This document shows, in pieces, positions 17,794 to 24,815 of a DNA stretch of 50,142 bases (position 1 is the stretch's first letter; every line of letters begins with the position of its first letter). The notes beneath the pieces are model-generated. The model did no database searches. It saw only the letters and a list, made by a program, of their open reading frames with translations, and was not told the DNA's origin. Both the position numbers and the translations under genes were made by a program. Source of the stretch: CAG-791 sp963658405 (lineage in GTDB: Bacteria; Bacillota; Clostridia; Lachnospirales; Lachnospiraceae); the NCBI GenBank assembly GCA_963658405.1, contig CAVKQI010000007.1, positions 1 to 50,142 of the forward strand. The letters are read 5' to 3'.

Positions 17794-17858
17794 AGTAATA
17801 AAGTAATGCCATCAGGCATTACTTTATTACTAGAATGATGACGATTACGTCATCATTC
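17794..17858 (+). repeat. Two perfect hairpins between membrane protein genes
   Basis: Hairpin A has AGTAATAAAGTAATGCC (17 nt) pairing perfectly with its complement 17815-17831 around ATCA. Hairpin B has GAATGATGACG pairing perfectly with CGTCATCATTC around ATTA. Neither is followed by a T-run. They directly precede copy 6 of the hairpin/RBS element. Confidence 0.85.
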
Positions 17859-17867
17859 GGTATCCTG

Positions 17868-17936
17868 TCGGAGAATTCGCCTTCGCGAAATTCTCCTCGT
17901 GCTGCCGCTGTAATACAGTGGCGATGAAGATAAAAA
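17868..17936 (+). repeat. Intergenic hairpin/RBS element, copy 6
   Basis: GGAGAATTCGCC is followed by a short loop and CGAAATTCTCC (hairpin 1). Then GCCGCTGT pairs with ACAGTGGC around AAT (hairpin 2), and GATGAAGATAAAA precedes the ATG at 17937. Compared with the copies near 24000, the loop-closing C-G pair is T-A here and one C-G has become a T-G wobble, so the stem is kept although the bases changed. Confidence 0.8.
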
Positions 17937-18704
17937 ATGGTGACTGGAATGACAGAAATTCTGCAGATTTTGATCAATTACAAAGGCACGGGTTTCCTGC
18001 TGCTTCTCTATGCGGCGGGGCTGGTTTATCTCCTGATCAGGGAGAAGGATGCGCTGCGGCGGGCTCTGTTTGTCTATATGCCCCTGACGGTGCTGATCCT
18101 TTTCCTGCTGCCGCCCTTTTATGCCCTGTATTCCAAGGTGGAGACGGAGACCTATTACCGGCTGCTCTGGCTCCTGCCCATGGGCGTGACGATCTGCTAC
18201 GCGGGCTTAAAGCTCTTCGGCAGACATTACCGGATCGGTCTGGCGGTGATGGCAGCTCTTATCATTCTGGGAGGACAGTATACCTATTCTAATATCAATG
18301 TATCGAAGGCGCAGAATCGGCTGCATATACCCCAGAGCGCCATTGACGTGTGCGATGTGCTGAAGAATGCCAGCGGCGGAAAGAGCCTGAAGGCAGCGGT
18401 CTGCGGCGAGCTGGCCCAGTTCGTCCGTCAGTACGATACGGACATCGAAATGCCCTTTGGCCGGGAGATGCTGGTGCCCCAGTGGGATTACTACAATGAA
18501 GTCTACGAAGTCATGGAAAAGCCGGAGACCATCTGCGCGAAGGATCTTTTAAAGGCTACCAGAAATAACGGCTGCCGCTACATCGTCCTTTCCAGCGCCA
18601 AGGCGATGGATCAGGACCTGACAGAGCTGGGACTTACGTATCTGGGATTGATCGACGGCTTTCATCTCTACGAGGATCCCCAGGTGCCGGAAAAGGAGAG
18701 CTGA
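17937..18704 (+). CDS. Membrane protein of unknown function with soluble C-terminal domain
   Basis: A 255-residue protein not recognised with certainty. The N-terminal half has about four hydrophobic segments (residues 18-33, 44-65, 75-93, 100-115). The C-terminal 140 residues are hydrophilic, with an alternating alpha/beta look (SAIDVCDVLKNASGG, NNGCRYIVLSS, ELGLTYLG), as in the tails of GT-C-like or YfhO-like proteins; the motif CRYI also occurs in the tail of the 11044 protein. It may be the C-terminal half of a split protein whose other half is the fragment ending at 17791. The next gene begins 2 nt after its stop, so it is co-translated with MBOAT no. 4. An in-frame ATG at 17949 is an alternative start. 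Confidence 0.7.
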   Translation: MVTGMTEILQILINYKGTGFLLLLYAAGLVYLLIREKDALRRALFVYMPLTVLILFLLPPFYALYSKVETETYYRLLWLLPMGVTICYAGLKLFGRHYRIGLAVMAALIILGGQYTYSNINVSKAQNRLHIPQSAIDVCDVLKNASGGKSLKAAVCGELAQFVRQYDTDIEMPFGREMLVPQWDYYNEVYEVMEKPETICAKDLLKATRNNGCRYIVLSSAKAMDQDLTELGLTYLGLIDGFHLYEDPQVPEKES

Positions 18705-18706
18705 CT

Positions 18707-20341
18707 ATGAATTTTCATTCCTATGGTTTCCTTTTTCTCTTCCTGCCGGTGTGCGTGGCGGGGGTCTGGCTCCTTCGCTATCGCTGCCGCAAAAAGACGG
18801 GAAGGGCCATGGCCTGGTGGCTGATCCTGCTGTCCTTTGTATTCTACGGCTGCGGCAGTGTGCGCTCCCTTCTTCCCTTCGGCGTTTCTCTGGCAGTGAA
18901 TTATTTCCTGCTGCAGGGAATATGGAGAAAGCCTTCCAGGGCTAAGATCCTGATGCGCCTGGGTGTCGTTTTTAACCTGGTCATGCTGGCCTGGTTTAAA
19001 TACTATAACTTCCTGGGCGGGATCTTTGGCGTGCTCTTCGGGGAGAACTTTGCTGCGAGAAACCTCCTGCTGCCTCTGGGCATCAGCTATCTGACCTTTC
19101 AGCAGATCGCCCTCCTGGTGGACGCCGAGCGGGGAGAGTTTTTCCTGCAGGATGATAAGACGAAGGCGCTGACAGAGCAGAAGGAACAGAAGGGACAGAA
19201 AGCAGCAGCTGCGAAGCTACAGAAAACGATAGTTGAGAAAGTACAGAAACCGGCGGCTGAGAAGGCACAGAAACCGACAGCTGCCAGACGGCTCACGCTG
19301 ACGGACTATCTGCTCTATATTACGTTTTTTCCCAAGCTGCTGTTAGGCCCCATCACCCGCTACCGGGACCTGGAAGAGCAGTTCGCCCATATGGAGACGA
19401 GAGAATGGGACAGTGAGCGGTTCGTCCGGGGCGGCATGCTGCTGATCCTGGGACTGGCCAAGGAGTGCCTGCTCTCCCAGAATCTGCAGACAGTGGCAGA
19501 TTTTGCCTTCTCCAACAGCGGATCGCTTACCTTTTTGGAAGCTTATCTGGGCGTTTTCTGCTACATGCTCCAGCTTTACTTTGATTTCAGCGCCTACTGC
19601 GACATGGGCCGGGGCGTCTGCCGGATGATGGGCTTAGATCTCCCTGCCAACTTCCACGAGCCCCTGCATTCCATTCATATTGTGGACTTCTGGAAACGGT
19701 GGCACAGGACCCTCACCGGATTTCTGACCCGGTATGTCTATATCCCGCTGGGAGGCAATCGCAGAGGAAAGGTCAGAATGTGCCTGAATATCCTTATCAT
19801 CTTTCTCCTGAGCGGCCTATGGCACGGCGCAGCCTGGACCTACGTGCTCTGGGGACTGCTGCAGGGCATTATCTTCATACCGGTAAAACTGCTGACAGCG
19901 GGAAAGAAGAAAAAGATGGCGGCGCCCCTTCACCTTCTCTGCCGCATAGTCCATCAGCTGGCGCTGGCACTGACCTTTGTGATCTTCCGGGCTGCCAATG
20001 TGCAGGAAGCGGTGAATTATTACCGGGTCATGCTGGAAAGCCTTTTAAAGGGCAGCGGCGCGTGGAAAATGGGCACGTCCTATTTAAAGCTCTTCCAGAT
20101 CGACGAGCTGTGGTATATCTTCAAGGGACTGCATCTGGGCGGCTGGTCCATGGCCCCCATACTTTGCATGCTGCTGTTTCTGGGCATTGCCGTTTACTTT
20201 GCCATGTTTTCCAGAGAGGCGTCCTATATAGCGGAGCACAGACGCATCACGGTGCCCGGAGCGGTGATCTATGCCGTCCTGCTGGTGTGGAGTGTATTCA
20301 GCTTTGCCGGGGTATCCACCTTTGTGTATGTGAATTTCTAA
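18707..20341 (+). CDS. MBOAT family membrane O-acyltransferase, no. 4, with a Lys/Gln-rich insertion
   Basis: A 544-residue polytopic protein with FWKRWHRTLTGF, YVYIPLGGNRRGK and GLWHGAAWTYVLWG, including the invariant WHG histidine. The later position that is His in MBOATs 1 and 2 is Gln here (WGLLQG). Residues 148-197 are a charged cytosolic insertion of about 45 residues absent from the other three, containing three imperfect eight-residue repeats (LQKTIVEK, VQKPAAEK, AQKPTAAR) encoded by 24-bp DNA repeats at 19217-19288. AAAGGAGAG gives a strong RBS. The next gene is its SGNH-like partner. Family certain; acyl group and acceptor unknown. Confidence 0.92.
   Translation: MNFHSYGFLFLFLPVCVAGVWLLRYRCRKKTGRAMAWWLILLSFVFYGCGSVRSLLPFGVSLAVNYFLLQGIWRKPSRAKILMRLGVVFNLVMLAWFKYYNFLGGIFGVLFGENFAARNLLLPLGISYLTFQQIALLVDAERGEFFLQDDKTKALTEQKEQKGQKAAAAKLQKTIVEKVQKPAAEKAQKPTAARRLTLTDYLLYITFFPKLLLGPITRYRDLEEQFAHMETREWDSERFVRGGMLLILGLAKECLLSQNLQTVADFAFSNSGSLTFLEAYLGVFCYMLQLYFDFSAYCDMGRGVCRMMGLDLPANFHEPLHSIHIVDFWKRWHRTLTGFLTRYVYIPLGGNRRGKVRMCLNILIIFLLSGLWHGAAWTYVLWGLLQGIIFIPVKLLTAGKKKKMAAPLHLLCRIVHQLALALTFVIFRAANVQEAVNYYRVMLESLLKGSGAWKMGTSYLKLFQIDELWYIFKGLHLGGWSMAPILCMLLFLGIAVYFAMFSREASYIAEHRRITVPGAVIYAVLLVWSVFSFAGVSTFVYVNF
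19217..19288 (+). repeat. Three 24-bp in-frame tandem repeats in MBOAT no. 4
   Basis: Units at 19217-19240, 19241-19264 and 19265-19288 share a core CAGAAA and a following G(C/T)T-rich part. They encode the LQKTIVEK, VQKPAAEK and AQKPTAAR octapeptides. Confidence 0.75.
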
Positions 20342-20463
20342 GAAGGGCAGGAAGGAATGCCATCCCTGGCTGATGGAAATGGAAAACGACCTCTGCGCTG
20401 TGCCATGTCCCGGTTTTCCCGGGGAAAAGGCTGCGCGGAGGCAGAGAGAGGATCAGAGCAGAT

Positions 20464-21558
20464 ATGATTTTTCACAGGAGATCAAAAAAAGAAGAGAAGA
20501 CTTCCGCCGGGGTGCTGCGGCGCTGCGTCATCACCTTCGGCGTGTCGGCACTGGTGCTGACGCTGGCCGGCGCTGGACTGATCGCCTACGTGGATCCCTT
20601 CTTTCAGTATCACAGCCCGCTTCCGGGATTCCCATATGTGGTGGATAATCAGCTCTCCCAGAATCCCGGCATGGCCAAAAACATGGAATACGACAGCGTG
20701 ATCCTGGGCTCCTCCATGACGGTGAATTTCAATACCAACTGGTTTGCCGAGCTGATGGGTCTTAAGACGCTGAAGCTGAGCACCAGCGGGGCCTTCCCGC
20801 AGGATATTGATAATATTGCCGGTGTGGTCTTTGACGGAAGTCACGATGTGAAAAGGGTCTTTCTGGCGGTGGATCCCTCCACCTATACCGGCGGTGTGGA
20901 CCAGACCAAATATCCTACGCCCATGTACCTCTACGACAGAAATCCCTTCAACGATATTCGGTATGTGCTGAATAAAGATGTGCTGCTTGAATATGTGCTG
21001 CGGCCCATGGTGAACCGGGAGCCCACGGATCTGGCGAATGTCTATGCCAGCTGGTGGACGCCGGAATACTACAGTGAGGAGTGGGTGCTGCGCAATTATG
21101 TGCCTTCCGAGGCAGTGGCCGAGGAGACAGCGGCGGATGCCTATATCGCGCCGGCGGCGGCCAATCTGGAAGCCAACATCCTGCCCTATATCGAGGGACA
21201 TCCGGAGACCACCTTCACCCTGTTTTTCCCGCCCTACAGCATTCTGTTCTGGTATGATGTGCAGCAGGAAAATCACCTGGAGGCCTCTCTGGCGGAGTAT
21301 CAGTATCTGATAGAGCGTTTTTTAGAGTATGATAATGTGGAGGTTTTCTTCTTTCCGGATCAGAAAGAGATCGTGGAAGATCTGAATAATTATGCGGATT
21401 ACAGCCACTACAGTCCCGACATCAGTCGCTATATCACGGAGTGCTTTGCCGACGGCAGCGGCCGGATCACAGATATAGACCAGGCCAGAGAACATCTGGA
21501 GGCCATCAGGCAGATGGCAGAGACCTTTGATTATAAGAGTCTGCTGGAGAAGTATTAG
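20464..21558 (+). CDS. Membrane-anchored SGNH-like partner of MBOAT no. 4
   Basis: A 364-residue protein with a basic cytoplasmic start (residues 1-20), one membrane anchor (21-42) and an extracytoplasmic domain. A VILGSSMTVNF block (Ser83/Ser84) and a late DYSHYSPD block (around 313-318) provide the Ser and Asp-His elements of an SGNH-type site, similar in plan to the 1602 protein. By position after MBOAT no. 4 (122 nt) it should take part in the same transfer outside the membrane. The RBS is weak (GAGAGG, about 15 nt from ATG). Catalytic residues are assigned by pattern only. Confidence 0.75.
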   Translation: MIFHRRSKKEEKTSAGVLRRCVITFGVSALVLTLAGAGLIAYVDPFFQYHSPLPGFPYVVDNQLSQNPGMAKNMEYDSVILGSSMTVNFNTNWFAELMGLKTLKLSTSGAFPQDIDNIAGVVFDGSHDVKRVFLAVDPSTYTGGVDQTKYPTPMYLYDRNPFNDIRYVLNKDVLLEYVLRPMVNREPTDLANVYASWWTPEYYSEEWVLRNYVPSEAVAEETAADAYIAPAAANLEANILPYIEGHPETTFTLFFPPYSILFWYDVQQENHLEASLAEYQYLIERFLEYDNVEVFFFPDQKEIVEDLNNYADYSHYSPDISRYITECFADGSGRITDIDQAREHLEAIRQMAETFDYKSLLEKY

Positions 21559-21601
21559 GATCTGCGAAGCAGATTCCAGATGGGGTGAAACAGATATTGA
21601 A

Positions 21602-21955
21602 TCATATATAATAGACCAGAATGCCGCAGAGGATCAGGCACATGCCCATGACCTTATTGCGGGTAAACTGTTCCTTAAAGAAGATCCGTCCCAGGATCAT
21701 CACCAGAATGTAGCCCATGGTCTCCAGGACCGGTACGTTCATGTAGGAATCAGAGAAGCGATAGGCGGCGATGGTCAGCAGCATGGAGAGAAAGAGCATG
21801 CCGTAGCCGCAGATGACATAGGGGTTCAGATATTCCCGCAGGGGATTCTGATAGGTGATGCCGGCGCTCTTTTTCAGCAGCATCTGGGAGGAGGAGGCGA
21901 TCGACTCCGAGCAGATCATGATAAGCAGCATGATAAAAAAGGAAGTATCTTTCAT
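21602..21955 (-). CDS. Small DMT/SMR-like membrane protein (ArnF-like half)
   Basis: A 117-residue, four-helix protein of the drug/metabolite transporter superfamily. The EamA-like features are the central YGMLFLSMLLTIAAYRFSDS region and the LETMGYILVMILGRIFFKEQ helix, ending with a short helix. Small proteins of this size act as dimers; ArnE/ArnF and GtrA-type proteins flip undecaprenyl-phosphate sugars. It follows a second such gene (22097-22450) by about 130 nt, like the ArnE/ArnF pair. The ATG at 21955 is preferred to the in-frame ATG at 21967, because GGAG lies about 6 nt before it. Function inferred. Confidence 0.75.
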   Translation of the reverse strand: MKDTSFFIMLLIMICSESIASSSQMLLKKSAGITYQNPLREYLNPYVICGYGMLFLSMLLTIAAYRFSDSYMNVPVLETMGYILVMILGRIFFKEQFTRNKVMGMCLILCGILVYYI

Positions 21956-22096
21956 AGTAAACTCCATTCCGTAGGCATCTGCGCCGTAAATTCCATTCTC
22001 CGGGCGCTCTCGCCGGAGAGATCACAACACAGATTCTGAATATGCTAAGCGTGTTTCCGATGCAGGCCGCAGAAGCAGTGCAGGATTCTGCGCACT

Positions 22097-22450
22097 TTAT
22101 TCTTTGGCATCTCTGTTCAGGATGATGACCCCGGCGATCACCAGCAGGACTCCGGCGATCTCCTTGGGCGTGATGCCGTTATGGAAGATCAGCACGCTCC
22201 AGAGAAGTCCCCACAGCAATACCATGGCTTTGTTGGCATAGGCGATGGAGATGTCGAATTTTTTGATGACCTGCTGCCAGAGCAGGGCATAGACGGCCAG
22301 GATCATGACCTCCAGTCCGTAAAAGAGGAAGTAGGAGAAGGATAAAAAGTCCTGCTTTGATGCAAAGTTGGCCACGACGCTGGTGATGCTGAAGATCATC
22401 ACTACACCCTGCAGCAGTACCAGATCCTTCCAGGTGATTTTCTTTTTCAT
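22097..22450 (-). CDS. Small DMT/SMR-like membrane protein (ArnE-like half)
   Basis: A 117-residue, four-helix protein. The segment WQQVIKKFDISIAYANKAMVL followed by LLWGLLWS is typical of EamA/SMR transporters, and ITPKEIAGVLLVIAGVIIL forms the last helix pair. With the downstream 21602 gene it likely forms a heterodimer. In this locus it could flip the lipid-linked sugar made by the GtrB-like enzyme (9989) to the outer face. The pair is transcribed against the flanking genes, so it has its own promoter in 22451-22687. AGGAGC lies 8 nt before the start. Confidence 0.75.
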   Translation of the reverse strand: MKKKITWKDLVLLQGVVMIFSITSVVANFASKQDFLSFSYFLFYGLEVMILAVYALLWQQVIKKFDISIAYANKAMVLLWGLLWSVLIFHNGITPKEIAGVLLVIAGVIILNRDAKE

Positions 22451-22687
22451 AAGGGAAGCTCCTGTGTTGTCGGTAGATTTTTCTGCCTTTTTATATTATG
22501 ATGATGCCATGGTCAAAGACCAAAATGCCGATGCGGGATCGCCGGGCATAAATGTCTGCATACCCTTGCAGTGCGTGGCGGGGCAGCGGGCATTCGCACC
22601 GCGACTGTATACGGCAGATATTCCTGAAGGGGGGAATCTGACGGCTTCATCACCGTCTCATCTTATCACAAAGGAGTTAAGCAGCAA
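22451..22687. promoter_or_regulatory. Divergent intergenic region between DMT pair and SGNH-like gene
   Basis: This 237-bp AT-richer stretch must hold promoters for both directions. A TATATTATGATG run at about 22491-22503 is a candidate -10 region on either strand, but no convincing -35 partner could be fixed. AAGGAG at 22671-22676 is the RBS of the plus-strand gene. Confidence 0.4.
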
Positions 22688-23794
22688 ATGGGAACAGAAC
22701 AGGACGATGAATTTTATTTCGATGATTTTGATACAGAAAGCCCGGAGGGCAAGACACCCAGGAGAAGACAGAAGATCAATATCAATCTGATCCTGCTGGG
22801 GATCATCGGCGTGCTGGTGGTGATCATCGCCTACCGGCTGATCCGGTGGAACATCGGCACCCGGTCGGATTATGATCCGGATGCGGTGAATACCAGCTTC
22901 GATGTGGAGGTACAGGATGTCATCATTCCGCTGGCGCAGGATAAGCTGGAAGGACATGACGACGACGGCAAGACCACGATCCTCTGCCTGGGGGATGATC
23001 CTTTTTCCGATGATCTGACCGAGACGGGTCTGGCAGGGCAGATCGGCAGCATCGGCGGGGCGGATGTGATCGCGGCGCCTTTCCCGAAATCCAGGGTGGC
23101 CTGCTACAATGCTCTCTACGATCCTTCCACCGAGCAGGGACTGTCCGATGTCTTTAATCTTTACTATGTGGCCAATGCCATCAATACAGGGAATTTCGAG
23201 GCACTGGAGACAGCAGCATCCCTGATGGAGGACAGCACCTACAGCTCTTCGGTGAATATGTTAAAGAGCATCGATTTCAATGATATCGATATCGTTGTGA
23301 TCATGTATGATGCGTCGGATTACATGACCCTGTCCCCGGTGGATAATCTCAACGACGAGGATGACATTCAGACCTATACCGGCGCCCTGAAGCGTTCTCT
23401 GGAGCTGATCCAGGAGAAATATCCCTTCATTCGTCTGGTATTCATGTCGCCCACCTTTGCGCAGTATGTGGACGGGGACGGCAATTATCAGAACGGCGAT
23501 ACCACGGATCTGGGCAACGGCGCGATCCCTACCTACTGGGCGAGAGCCATTGATACCTGCTCCGCGGCGGGTGTGTCCTTCATCGACAATTATTACGGCT
23601 CCGTAAACCAGAATAACCACGAGAGCTACATGACGGACAATATCCATCTGAATGAAGCGGGCCGAAAGCAGATCGCAGAGCACTTCGTCAATAAGATCAT
23701 CGACAAGAATTATGCGGAGTACGATGTGACGGCAGCAGATGAGGCGAAGGCCGCAGGATCATCGGATGCGGCATCATCCGCAGAGGAGCAGTAG
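22688..23794 (+). CDS. Membrane-anchored SGNH-like protein with altered nucleophile motif
   Basis: A 368-residue protein: an acidic cytoplasmic N-terminus (1-27), one membrane helix (33-50), then an SGNH-fold domain outside. Where GDSL enzymes have Gly-Asp-Ser, this has Gly102-Asp103-Asp104 (CLGDDPFSDD); Ser107 is the nearest serine. The GxND block reads MYDASDYM. The last block is intact: DNIHLNEAGRKQ with Asp317 and His320. The C-terminus (346-368) is an Ala/Ser/Glu-rich tail. It may be a non-catalytic polymer-binding relative or use another nucleophile. It stands alone, downstream of a divergent promoter region and upstream of the tandem repeat array. Fold likely, activity doubtful. Confidence 0.75.
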   Translation: MGTEQDDEFYFDDFDTESPEGKTPRRRQKININLILLGIIGVLVVIIAYRLIRWNIGTRSDYDPDAVNTSFDVEVQDVIIPLAQDKLEGHDDDGKTTILCLGDDPFSDDLTETGLAGQIGSIGGADVIAAPFPKSRVACYNALYDPSTEQGLSDVFNLYYVANAINTGNFEALETAASLMEDSTYSSSVNMLKSIDFNDIDIVVIMYDASDYMTLSPVDNLNDEDDIQTYTGALKRSLELIQEKYPFIRLVFMSPTFAQYVDGDGNYQNGDTTDLGNGAIPTYWARAIDTCSAAGVSFIDNYYGSVNQNNHESYMTDNIHLNEAGRKQIAEHFVNKIIDKNYAEYDVTAADEAKAAGSSDAASSAEEQ

Positions 23795-23870
23795 CCGCGA
23801 AAAGGGCAGATTCCACGGGAATCGGAAATATGCTATACTGAAGAGTATTGGGCCGCAGAGAGGCTGCGGC

Positions 23871-24231
23871 ATAGTCGGCAGATCATATCGGAGAATTCGC
23901 CTGCGCGAAATTCTCCTCATGTTGCCGCTGCAAAGCAGCGGCGGAAAGAGGTAAATCAACAGAAATCCCCTGATGGTGATTTCTGTTGATACGACTATGC
24001 AGCTTGCTGCATAGTCGGCAGATCATATCGGAGAATTCGCCTGCGCGAAATTCTCCTCATGTTGCCGCTGCAAAGCAGCGGCGGAAAGAGGTAAATCAAC
24101 AGAAATCCCCTGATGGTGATTTCTGTTGATACGACTATGCAGCTTGCTGCATAGTCGGCAGATCATATCGGAGAATTCGCCTGCGCGAAATTCTCCTCAT
24201 GTTGCCGCTGCAAAGCAGCGGCGGAAAGAGG
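23871..24231 (+). repeat. 140-bp tandem repeat array (2.6 copies) upstream of rfbC
   Basis: ATAGTCGGCAGATCATATCG occurs at 23871, 24011 and 24151, giving an exact 140-bp period with no visible differences between copies. The third copy stops at 24231, just before the rfbC start. Each full unit holds four hairpins: GGAGAATT/AATTCTCC; GCCGCTGC/GCAGCGGC around AAA; ATCAACAGAAATC/GATTTCTGTTGAT (13 bp); and GACTATGCAGC/GCTGCATAGTC around TT, which spans the unit junction. Each unit carries GGAAAGAGG, but only the last is followed by a gene. It fills most of the 442-bp gap between genes. Confidence 0.95.
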
Positions 24232-24236
24232 ATGAA

Positions 24237-24815
24237 ATGGGTAAGATCAAAGTAGAAACATGCGAAATAGAAGGACTGAAGGTGATCACACCTACCGTGT
24301 TCGGGGATGACAGAGGTTACTTCATGGAGACCTATAACCAGAACGATTTTGCGGAGGCGGGGATTCCCATGAACTTCGTGCAGGACAATCAGTCCGCCAG
24401 CAAGAGAGGCGTGCTCCGGGGACTGCATTTCCAGAAGCATTTCCCGCAGGACAAGCTGGTCCGCGTGGTCAACGGCGAGGTCTATGATGTGGCCGTAGAT
24501 TTAAGAGAAGGTTCTGCCACCTACGGAAAGTGGTACGGCGTGCTGCTCTCTGCAGAGAATAAAAAGCAGTTCTTTATTCCGAAGAATTTTGCCCATGGCT
24601 TCCTGGTGCTGTCCGACTATGCGGAGTTCTGCTATAAGTGCACCGATTTCTATCATCCCAATGACGAGGGCGGACTGCTCTGGAACGACCCTGACATCGG
24701 CGTGGAATGGCCGCTGCAGGAAGGCGTTGCCCTGACACTCTCTGACAAGGATCAGAAGTGGAGCGGCATCAAGGCATACACAGAAGCAAAGAAGCAGGAG
24801 AAGGTCAGTGAGTAA
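24237..24815 (+). CDS. rfbC: dTDP-4-dehydrorhamnose 3,5-epimerase
   Basis: A 192-residue cupin-fold enzyme that epimerises C3 and C5 of dTDP-4-keto-6-deoxyglucose on the way to dTDP-L-rhamnose. Recognisable motifs are DDRGYFMETYN near the start, the substrate-binding and catalytic stretch SKRGVLRGLHFQ, VYDVAVDLREGS, FFIPKNFAHGF and FCYKCTDFYHP. Length is normal for RmlC. The other rhamnose genes (rfbA, rfbB, rfbD) are not in the window. The start at 24237 is set by GGAAAGAGG at 24223-24231, which belongs to the last copy of the tandem repeat. The stop overlaps the following GTG start by 8 nt, so it is coupled to the ABC exporter. Confidence 0.94.
   Translation: MGKIKVETCEIEGLKVITPTVFGDDRGYFMETYNQNDFAEAGIPMNFVQDNQSASKRGVLRGLHFQKHFPQDKLVRVVNGEVYDVAVDLREGSATYGKWYGVLLSAENKKQFFIPKNFAHGFLVLSDYAEFCYKCTDFYHPNDEGGLLWNDPDIGVEWPLQEGVALTLSDKDQKWSGIKAYTEAKKQEKVSE

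Noticed and set aside
17794..17858. Terminator after the membrane protein fragment
   Set aside because: The stems are perfect, but there is no T-run and the loops are small; they look like repeat elements. Some transcription stop cannot be excluded.
17504..18704. A single gene broken by a frameshift
   Set aside because: The two frames are separated by a stop and 145 bp of hairpin-rich spacer with an RBS element, which fits two genes better; the possibility of a split gene is noted in the 17937 entry.
23871..24231. CRISPR-like array
   Set aside because: The 140-bp units are contiguous and identical, with internal hairpins and no unique spacers; no cas genes are present.
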